Origin: Hygrocybe punicea
Taxonomy: Eukaryota > Basidiomycota > Agaricomycetes > Agaricales > Hygrophoraceae
Length of the DNA: 64,000 nt
Assembly: GCA_963556145.1 (NCBI GenBank)
Contig: OY744464.1
Span: 4,278,001-4,342,000, forward strand
Direction of reading: 5' to 3'
Shown here: one piece after another, positions 33,447 through 41,718 of the stretch
How positions within the stretch are numbered: position 1 is the stretch's first letter
Layout of the letters: the number at the start of each line of letters is the position of its first letter
Notes under the pieces: model-generated
Told to the model about the DNA's origin: nothing
What the model saw: only the letters and a program-made list of their open reading frames with translations
Databases searched by the model: none
Position numbers and translations under genes: made by a program

Positions 33447-33655
33447 CCAGTCACGACTCCCAGTCCCTCACGATGCCCCGGGCCTTACACGTGAGGCGGG
33501 ACCATATCGTCCATCGAAGATCGGTGGTGGCAGATGACCAAACTAGACTCTCTCTCAGCTCTCCAAAACTCCTCAGTCACGACTCCCAGTCCTCCATCTC
33601 ATGGAGCGGGACCATATCGTCCATCGAAAACGGTGGTGGTAGATGACCAAACTGA
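33447..33655. repeat. two diverged ~90-bp direct repeats inside LTR element
   Basis: CAGTCACGACTCCCAGTCC...GGGACCATATCGTCCATCGA...GGTGGTGG.AGATGACCAAACT occurs at about 33449-33546 and again at about 33576-33655, with a changed middle. Confidence 0.8.
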
Positions 33656-33664
33656 TCCATAATC

Positions 33665-33765
33665 GTAGCGCAGGTTCTTGGTTCTCGTATCGCAGGTTCT
33701 CGGTTCTTGTATCGCAAGTTCTCGGTTCTCTCGGTTCTCATGTCACAGGTTCTCAGTTCGCAGTT
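33665..33765. repeat. short tandem repeats of GTATCGCAGGTTCTCGGTTC type
   Basis: About four to five degenerate units of roughly 20 bp, rich in GGTTCT, in the internal part of the LTR element. Confidence 0.7.
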
Positions 33766-33884
33766 CTTGGTCGGTGCTTGTTTGGTTCTGGTGACTCGTT
33801 GGGTAACTCGGTTGGGTAGCATCTGGTATCCAGGTGACAGATCAAGGGCATAGAAAAATAATGAAACTGAATTGTGGGGGAAAC

Positions 33885-34000
33885 AGAGACAGAGACAGGG
33901 GAAACGAGGGAAAGGAAATTGAGGGAAAGGAAATAGAGAGGAAGGAAACAGAGAGGAAAGGAACCGAGGACAGGAAACAGAGAAGGAAATAGTGGGGAAA
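33885..34000. repeat. GA-rich tandem repeat
   Basis: Degenerate GAGGGAAAGGAAA/GAGAGGAAGGAAAC units; nearly pure purine on the plus strand. Confidence 0.8.
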
Positions 34001-34016
34001 GCTATGTACTTGGGCG

Positions 34017-34937
34017 CTAGAGCTGGCGCCGGCGTCGAGGGATCTCTTCGTGTGGGCTCTGGGAAACGGTCGCGAGGGGTCGCGAGGGCCAGGGAACGAG
34101 GCTGGGGGTCCTAACGAACGTGCGCGAGTGGGGTGGGGTTGCCGGGGTTGTGGGGTGACGCGAGATGGCGTTTGGGTTCCGGACATGGTGGGAACGGCTC
34201 GTTCGGGGTGTTGGTGGGACGCAGGGTGCACTGGAGTGGTTAACGGGTCGGCCGCGGGCTTGACGAGTGGGCATGGGGCCGCGTAAGTCGACGCAATGGG
34301 GAGCGTGGTGTTGGTCCACCAAAGATGGCGGTGTGGCTCGTTTGAGACAGCGTGGGGCGGTCTCGTTTGGGGTAACGGAGCGCAACGGGGGGCTCTGGCG
34401 TGTGGAACGTGGGTGCCGGGGGTTGGGTGAACGCGGGTGGAGCTTGGTTACACGAAAAAACGGGGTCGAAAGTGATGACGTGGCACGGTGCGTGTTGGGC
34501 GTTGGGTGGGTATGAAACGCCAGGGACGGCTCGTTCGGGGCGTTAACGAGACGCAGGGTGTTCTGGGGGGTGGGCCGCGAGTTTGGTGAGTTGGTCTGGG
34601 CCGGTTGTGCTGGCAGAACGGGGCCGTGCGATGGTGACGTGGCGGGTGGCCCGGGTGTCTGAAAACGACGGCGGGGGCTCGTTTGGTGCAATGGAGGGGG
34701 ACGGGGGTTCCTGGCCGGTGGAACGAGGGCACGGGAGGTCGAATGGGTCCATGTGAGGCTGGGGTACACGAAAGAATGGGGGTCCAACGGGGGGTCCAAC
34801 GGGGGGCGCGACGGATCCGTGGTGACCAAAAAGGTCTGGGACTGTGAATTCGGGGTGGCGTAGGCGAGCTCGGAGCTCCGGTACGTCGAACGAGGGTTCG
34901 TGGGGTTGGATGAGCGTGGGTTGGGGTGGGAATCCAC
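34017..34937 (-). other. 306-codon Pro/Arg/Thr-rich open frame in LTR element
   Basis: An uninterrupted minus-strand frame inside the non-autonomous element, with two overlapping long frames of similar composition (34448-34987 and 34543-35154). It is built of the degenerate GC-rich tandem repeats below, which alone can keep several frames open. No known domain. Probably not a normal gene. Confidence 0.35.
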
Positions 34938-35130
34938 AGGGGACGGGGTCGCGGAATGCTGACGTGGGAGTTCGCTGGGGTGTCCATAGAGCGGCGGCGG
35001 GGCTCATTTGGGGCGACGAATAGGAACGGGGGGTTCTGGCTAGCGGAACGAGTGTGCGGCGAGTCGAATGGGTCCGTGTAGGGGTGGGGGTGGCGAGAAA
35101 TGGGGGGTCTAACAATGGTGACGCGGCTGT
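34190..35130. repeat. degenerate tandem repeats of about 160 bp in LTR element
   Basis: Landmark GGCTCRTT recurs at about 34196, 34335, 34528, 34676 and 35001, and GTGACGTGG-like words recur at about 34470, 34630, 34955 and 35115. Spacing suggests five to six diverged copies of a unit near 160 bp. Period and copy number are estimates by eye. Confidence 0.6.
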
Positions 35131-35543
35131 ACGCGGGTGGCCGTTGGGCGTCAAAAATGGACGTCGATGGTGTTCCTAGGACGACGTGGGGCAGAACGGG
35201 GGCCGTAAGACGTCGAAGGAAAGCTTGAGAGGCCGTCCTTGGTCTGAGAAGAGGAAATGGGGCGCGAACGCGGGTGGCGTGGCCTGGGGCTTTTGGGTGC
35301 TCAAAAAGGGTTGAGTCCGCGTTTCTGGGTCAACAATGGTCGATGCGGGGCCCTGGTGGACTGAGCGAGGGTGCCGGGGGGTAACGCAACTGAGGTACGG
35401 CCGTGAATGAAGGGAAAATGCGCCGTCGCGCAGCAGGGGTGGTGAGGCCGAAAAAAGGTCGTCTCGCGAGAAAAAAAACGTCAGGAGTGAGAAACCGAGA
35501 GTAAAAGAGGTGCGTGGGTCGAAAAACACTCTCATCACCACGT

Positions 35544-35701
35544 TGGAGTGGTACCGAGGTACCACTCCGGGGGCTCACGCAGGACTCGAGGGAAAGGTCG
35601 ACTGGATAGGAAGGATCGACTGACTACTACATCTGGAAGGCTACTGACTAGGTCAAACCGTGGGAACCTGATCACGTGACTGACCAGGCACAACTACTAC
35701 A
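35544..35701 (-). repeat. LTR (5' copy in element orientation)
   Basis: Partner of 33196-33353, 156 of 158 positions identical. Followed outward by CCGG, matching the four bases before the other LTR. Confidence 0.9.
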
Positions 35702-38330
35702 CCGGGCCCTCGTCCACGTCATCATCATTACCTGTCTCGTTGACAGTGGGCAACACGAGGGCAAGAGGGGCCACGTCGACAATCACAGGTATCCCAGTGC
35801 TTGGGCCGTCAAGCATTTTACGGTGAGCAAAGTCGACCTTAGCCGCCGCAAGCTTGTCAAGCCTTTGATTAATGAGTAACATTTGGCCCAGCGCTTTCCA
35901 GCGGCTCAATCGTCGCCAGGGCTTTTTGACAGCCTTTATGTGTTTTGACTCGGTGATTGAAGAACAAAGGCCATTGAGGGCCCCGAACTGTTGTATGCCG
36001 CGTCGGTAGTGGTCGAGGGAATGTTGTCGAGGGAGTACGAAGTTGTTACGGACACCAGTGTCAACAAAGATAACACGGTCTCGTCGGAAGTTGGCCAGAG
36101 CCATGTCAATTGCACATAACGTGTCCTCGTCTACAACTGACCGGCGTACATAATAACAGAAGTCCATGAATGAACTTATTGCACGGACCATTTGGTCAGG
36201 TACATAACCAACAATTGCCGGCAAAAAGACCTGTTGAGAGCAATGAGGTATGATAATTTTATAGAGGCTATAATATACCTTCATAAGTGCCTTGGAATCA
36301 TCACCAGTCCATTGTTTGAAGTTTCAGCCCTGGTGGAACCGACGTAGACCAGGGAAGGCAGGGGCAGCCGCTATTCGACGGTCTATATCAGCCAGCATCT
36401 TGCGTGCATTGGCCGGTGTGTGTGTGTTCTATATAGTCAACCACCCAGGTTACGAGGTGGTCCTTGAATGATCCTTTGATGACTTGGTGGAGGATATCGG
36501 GTGACAAGAGCTCATGGATATCGGCCCGCGGGAAGTATACTGTGAATGGCTGTTTGATTGGAGTAAATAAAGATATCTTTTAGCGACATTGGCTAACATA
36601 CTGTGACATCGCCGACCACGCCATACCCATTCCATAGTTCCTGAGCGGTGAACGCCTCTTGAAGTGCATCCGTATGCACATGTGATCGAAGCCCATATGG
36701 TTCCGCTGAATCCAGTTTATCTGCTGGTATAAGACACCTGAATATTCAATCAGCGAAGTGCATGGGTTTAAAATGACGACTGTAGACTTACTTTGGACAC
36801 CAGCCCTGAACTATACAGGCCAGTAATGCCTGTTCGGGGTAATCCGCAATATATGGTCCCACACCGTAAATGACACGGCGGAAGTGTCCATCACCACATC
36901 GGGTGACGCGTGGCTTGATCATATGTGGTTTGAGGGATTGAAGAATATGTGCCAGGGATGTGTGAAACAGTTGTCGGCGAAAGCGGCGGAAATCCGGGTC
37001 ATCTTGAAACTCATGATCAGCTGGGCCAGGGAGGTTAGTTGCCGAACCTAAGGACAACAAAAAAACACACTCTTTGCAATCGCATGAAAGCCCACCAATG
37101 TCACAGCATTTCGATGTGCTCGACGGACATTATTATGTACAGGTCCAAGTGATGCATATAGTGGATAGTATTCATTCTGGCCAGTGGCGACTGACACGGT
37201 TGTTTTGTCGCTGCCTAACACGATAGGTGCAAACATAGCACCATGATTTTCTGGGTCTTCGGCAATGAGGTCCTGTCATTTCAAGGGTTGTTAGTTTCAG
37301 TTAGATTACCAATTGGGCAGCTTACTGCCTGCTCCCATGCCCAATTCCCAGAGAACAAATCGGTGTACTGTCGTTTGGCATTCTTGTAGACACGTTTGGG
37401 GGCATAGTCCATCTCTTTGGCGAAATCAGGGTTGCTGAGCTGGGATTCCATCACGTCCAAAAGATCGCGATGCCAAACATCATAGGTGGCCGTTTTCCAA
37501 GGTGGCGGATCCTTTGCCTCTATTTCACTGGCATATTCTACTTCAAACGACTTCCACGGTGCATCGCCAAGCTGTGTAGCGTCTATGGTAGAATATAGCT
37601 CCTTTTCATCTGCAAAAGGTGGATCCGACTCAGGATATAAAGCAGCTAGCAATTCCATATGTTGGTTGATTTTACCCGCAGACATCTCAACGTCATGGAA
37701 CAGAAAATCTGCCAATTCAAACTCGGCCCGGCCCACATATGGCGAATAATCATTCATAGCTTTGATAGTAGATGGGAAAGGGGGAGTATTGGGTGGAAGG
37801 TCATCACCTTCAGGATCGCAAGGGGTGCCTATCACATTTGGCATCAATATGGCAAGTGCAAGCATACCTGGAGTTGACTCACCGTCGATGATGGGGTGGT
37901 TAACGATAAATTGTCCGTCAGCCATCCACACATGAGGGTTAGGTGAGCCACGATCATGATCATGATCATCATAATTCGGTGTGTCATCCTGTTGAGACGG
38001 TGTGTCATCCTGTTGAGATGGGGTGTCGCGAGGTGGTGTTTGTATGGGAGGGTGATTCGGCGGTGGTTTTATGTGAGTATTTAAGTGCTGCGTATGGCCG
38101 GATTGGCTTCAGAAGTATCTGTTGCATCCTGGGTGGGGGCATGGAAACTGGAGAGGTTTGAAGAACTTCTTTATTCTCTGCATTGATGGATTGAGCTGGC
38201 GTATGTTGGCTGTGAGGTTGGCGGCCTGAGTGAGAACACGTGTGGTCCTGTATCATTGTAAACTCAGCCATGATAAAAAGGTACAAGATATATCAAAACG
38301 AACCATTTCCCACATTAACCGCTTTGCTCA

Positions 38331-40480
38331 ATGCCCAACAAAAAAAAACTGGTGATCACGTCTGACATCACTTCTGATGTCTCCTTGGCTGGTCGGATGA
38401 CCACTCGTACTGGGAATAGGGATCGCGTCGTCGGTCTCCCTGACATGCCAGCAAAAAGGGCCACAAAAGAAGAGGTAGCTGCTAAAAAAACCGCGGCTGA
38501 GCACGAGAAGGCCCACAAATTTGCAACTAACCTCGAGGCTGTGAAAAAGGTAGCCGCAATTGAGGATGCTCTGAACCAAGCAGAGACTGCAAAAGACGCC
38601 AACGCGAACCAACCCATATCGACCAAGTTGAAGCGGGTGCATCGCAGGGTCTCATCTACCATCACTGCAGATCCAGTGTTACAAGGTAACACCTTGTAAA
38701 CACAAAGTTATTGTACTCACTTAATATGAAGGTACAACCTCGGCACCTGGTGACGTGTCCAATGTGGATGGCCCACGAGAAAATAGTGAAACTGATATCT
38801 ATGAGGATGATGAAAATGATATTAGTAATGAAGCAGGATCAACATACGAAGACGACGAGGAGTTCAGCCACGAAGAGAGTGACAAGGACATCTCCAAGCC
38901 AGCCTCCAAGGCCAGCAAGGAGGTGGAGATCAAGGTGCGAAAAAGCAAACTGCGTGCTGATAAGGGAGAAGAAGCGAGGTTACATGTCACGGCTCACCAC
39001 ATGTACCCGGATCCGGGAAGCAAGCGCAAGGCAGATATTCACACTTCCCCCAAGAAACAGTTTGTGATGCCCCTTATGTGTCATGCTCTCATTACTACGT
39101 AATCTCTTGTGTTTCCTTAGATCAATGGCCAAACGTCCGAAACCCACAGCAGCCCTCATCGGCATGATCAAAAACTGGGAGTCGAAGGTTCCTGCTGGCT
39201 CTCCCCAGACTACTACTCATACTAGCTTCACAAGCACGAAGACCACTCAGTCGGATATGTTTCAATCTGGTGGTATCAGCGACAATGAGGCCGAATTAGT
39301 ATATGTCCAAGGTCCCATCAAAGTAAAATCCGAACCTGGTATCACACCTCGTGTACGTTCATCCGATAAACTATTGATGTGTCACTGATATGAGCAGCAG
39401 GCCCAACCTATTGCCAAAGTCCATGTTGCCACAGGTACTGCTGTTGACTTGGATCAAGGGTCGATGCGTAAACAGAAGGAGAAATCGCGGAAGGGGAAGG
39501 CGACACTCAGGGATCTGCCTGATCAAGCGACAATCAAGTTCAGTGCGCTGTACATACCCAACGTCAAACTCTATGTGGGCACATTACCTGCTTGGGCCGA
39601 ACCTGATGTAGGCGTGCTCAAAGAAATATGGGACAACATCTATGTGAAGATTGAGTGCAGTTGGGATAAGGATGAGACGACTCGTCTCCTTGTACATCAA
39701 ACTACATATTATTTCTCACACATACTTCTCTTGACCACTTTTAGATCGGTTATCGCCTCGAGTCGTGGCACAACACGTTTGCACAGCATGCCATGCTCGC
39801 CGTCGAAGCGCTACTCACTGGAGAAGAGTTCCCTACGAAAGAAGATCATGCAAAGAAAGCCATTGAATGTCTCGGAACGAATCCGGCAAATCGTCCATTC
39901 TACTGGAAGCAACGACCAGATGGGAAAAAGCTGGTGCGTTGTTGGGATACGCGAATACATTGCAGTAACTGACATCGGCAAACTGTCAGCTTTTTCAGTC
40001 TGACGTGATTACTTTCACCTTGTCTCCGCACTTCAAGCACACGAAGAATGCGATGGACCTTCTGTTCCGGGAGCAACACCCCATTGGTGCTTTGATTCTG
40101 TCTATCCAAGCCGTAGAAATTCAGCTTATCTTCTATGGATTTTCACTGATTTCTGTTCATAGGTGGAGCAAGCTTTTTCCTGTTGGGTCACTGGTGAAGA
40201 AGTGATTCCTGCGCAAAAACTTGGGCATTTCTCTCAGGAAAACTATGGCGATCGAGAAGTTCTTGGTGCAAATGGTGTTATGAAGATTGAGAAACGGGCT
40301 TCAGGTCTGCTCCCCTCAGTGAAAAAGTTGTCGGCCAAACAATGGTTTGAAATCACCACTGCGGCAAAAAGGCATGCCTTCGATAACAGGAGTGAACCTT
40401 CTCTCCCGGCCACGTCTGTGGATGTCAGCAATGACGAAGGATTTTTGCTGGAGCAATCGGATTCCGAGGACGAGGCTTGA
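38331..40480 (+). CDS. transposon accessory protein, DUF6532-like
   Basis: Divergent partner of the transposase within the Plavaka element. About eight exons join in frame with no stop. The N-terminal half is charged and disordered with Lys/Ala-rich helices (KEEVAAKKTAAEHEK) and an acidic tract (DIYEDDENDISNE). The ordered C-terminal half reads RPKPTAALIGMIKNWE, SALYIPNVKLYVGTLPAW, then GYRLESWHNTFAQHAMLAVEALL, FPTKEDHAKKAIECLG, RPFYWKQRPDGK, HPIGALILSIQAVEQAFSCWVTG and KLSAKQWFEI. The order resembles DUF6532 proteins, which are abundant in mushrooms. Function unknown. The tail is acidic (LLEQSDSEDEA). Lack of lesions, in contrast to the transposase, is notable. Confidence 0.75.
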
Positions 40481-40787
40481 GTGCTCGCAGGTGAGTTTTT
40501 TGCCTCACAACACATGGACCGTCGGTCAATGGTGACAACTTTGTGGCAGAATTGGCTACCTATATACCAGTTCGGAACAAACGCAGCCACGCATATATCC
40601 ATGTTCCACTCACTACATCTTACCCTTGGTAGTCAATACGGACTTAGATTCTTTGTTTACCCCAATATAGTAATACTGCTGCTTCCGTCTCCATGTCCCT
40701 ATTCTTCAAATAAGCTAGTACTGAGAGCTAAAAGCAATGTGCTTATTAGAAAGCTAACGGCTCTTTTACCAGCTTTTTCGCTCCTAG

Positions 40788-40848
40788 AAAAGCTGGGCGA
40801 GCTTATATTAGCGGACCGACCCCGCTAATATAAGCTCGCCCAGCTTTT
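40788..40848. repeat. perfect 27-bp inverted repeat near right end of Plavaka element
   Basis: Arms 40788-40814 and 40822-40848 are exact reverse complements (left arm begins AAAAGCTGGGCGAGC) with a 7-nt loop ACCGACC. It lies about 70 bp inside the right end, among other AGCTTTT/GCTTATA words. Confidence 0.9.
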
Positions 40849-40877
40849 TGCTTTTTGTGCTTTTTGTGCTTATATAA

Positions 40878-40919
40878 GCTGAATAAGCACGCCAAAGCCG
40901 ATGTGTAAATCTTCTGATG
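40878..40919 (-). repeat. right terminal inverted repeat of Plavaka element
   Basis: In reverse complement begins CATCAGAAGATTTACA, matching the left end at 15 of 16 bases, then CGGCTTTGGCGTGCTTATT. Confidence 0.7.
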
Positions 40920-41718
40920 CGATAATATTTGACAAGAAAAAAGTTACCTTGGGGCCATGGTGGCGCTACTAGTATTGGTACTGGTCCTGCTGGGGTGCTA
41001 GTGCTAGTGCCACCCTGGTGTGGGCATGAGTGGTGTCGCGTTAATGCTGGTGCTGGGACTTAACCAAGTGCGGGGACTGGTGCCAATGCTGGTGTTGGTG
41101 TTAGTATTGCACTTGTCCCCCGCTGTTGCTGCGGCACTTGTGCTGATGCTGGTGCCCTCGCTGGTGCCAGTACCCAGTGCCATGCTGGCGCTGGTGCTGG
41201 TGCCCGCGCTGGGTGCTGGCCGTCGCTATGCTGTTATGGAGCTGGTACCGCGCTTGTTCTGGCCAGTGATGTCGCCGGTGTTGGTTCCCGCGCTGGTACT
41301 CATGGTGCTGGTACTGCTGGTACTGCCATGAGCTTGGCGCTGTCACTGGCGTTATCACTGTGCACCCTTGTGCCCTTGCTCTTTGGCGCGGTCAGTGGCT
41401 GACATTGTTTACATTTATGTACGGAAAACAGAAAAAAAAGGCTTCAATTGTGAGGTGGAGAAACCTTGACAAGCAAGGTAAAAGCAAGGTAATTGACAAG
41501 CAAGGTAATGTGAGACTCGGATTGTTGAAATCCATATGCTAATATCCACGCAAAACTCTTCATTATGCGGTGAGGAAATTTGCTGCACCCTCGAGCTCCA
41601 TAACATGGTATACCGTCGTCACAACTACACAGGTGACGCCGTCGGAAGCTCTGAATGGAATGTTGTTTTCTCAAGGCAACCGACACGCAAGAGCTGTTGA
41701 AGCGCGAAGAAAATGCGG
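40920..41718. other. intergenic with degenerate GGTGCT minisatellite
   Basis: From about 40970 to 41340 the DNA is a degenerate array of GCTGGTGCTGGTGCC-like hexamer and nonamer words, giving an artificial Leu/Val/Pro frame. After that, to the stop of methionine synthase, no gene is seen; AAGCAAGGTAA occurs three times near 41470-41510. Confidence 0.6.
40970..41340. repeat. degenerate GCTGGT minisatellite
   Basis: GGTGCTGGT/GGTACTGGT words recur throughout with frequent changes; plus-strand translation is mostly Leu, Val, Pro and Ala. Confidence 0.75.

Larger units (their letters stand above)
33196..35701 (-). mobile_element. nested non-autonomous LTR retrotransposon (TRIM/LARD-like)
   Basis: Two 158-bp direct repeats (33196-33353 and 35544-35701) start TG and end CA and differ at two positions. 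A 4-5 bp duplication (ACCGG/CCGG) flanks the insertion. In minus orientation a candidate primer-binding site TGGTGATGAGAG lies 3 bp after the 5' LTR (35540 downward), and a purine run GAGGAGGAGGGG lies next to the 3' LTR (33358-33369). The internal 2.2 kb has no gag, protease, reverse transcriptase or integrase reading. Removing the element with one copy of the duplication leaves the transposase frame continuous (DEGP to VDGN). Confidence 0.88.
32436..38271 (-). pseudogene. Plavaka-family transposase, inactivated
   Basis: Recognised from ordered family blocks: FSGNWAWEQA (about 37335), IVLGSDKTTVSVATGQNEYYPLYASLG (37115-37220), HRNAVTLVGF, FRRFRRQLFHTSLA, TRCGDGHFRRVIYGVGPYIADYPEQALLACIVQGWCPK (36788-36950), HVPDQ-like MVRAISSFMDFCYYVRRSV, then after the LTR insertion VRVYHSATSIYYAPSD and HEIAF at the end. 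Three lesions are visible: the LTR element at 33196-35701; an in-frame TGA at 36324-36326 before NFKQWTGDDSKALM; and a frameshift in an AC-dinucleotide run near 36415-36432. The N-terminal finger-like exon (HTCSHSGRQ) has lost a Cys if it once was a zinc finger. Confidence 0.85.
32297..40919. mobile_element. Plavaka-type DNA transposon with nested LTR element
   Basis: Both ends begin, reading inward, with CATCAGAAGAT(C/T)TACA and later CGGCTT..GTGCTTATT. Inside both ends are several GCTTAT words and AGCTTTT boxes. Between them lie a minus-strand transposase (32436-38271) and a divergent accessory gene (38331-40480), with 59 bp between their starts. The 3 bp outside the ends are AGA and CGA, so a clean duplication is not proven and the true ends may differ by a few bases. 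Without the LTR insertion the element is about 6.1 kb. Plavaka transposases are widespread in Agaricomycetes and belong near the CACTA group. Confidence 0.75.

Noticed and set aside
33577..33822. Small minus-strand frame (MLPNRVTQRVTRT) in the LTR element as a gene
   Set aside because: It is coded by short tandem repeats and is not linked to any known retroelement protein.
41020..41331. 103-codon Leu/Val-rich frame as a membrane protein
   Set aside because: It is the translation of a degenerate GCTGGT minisatellite and has no family features.
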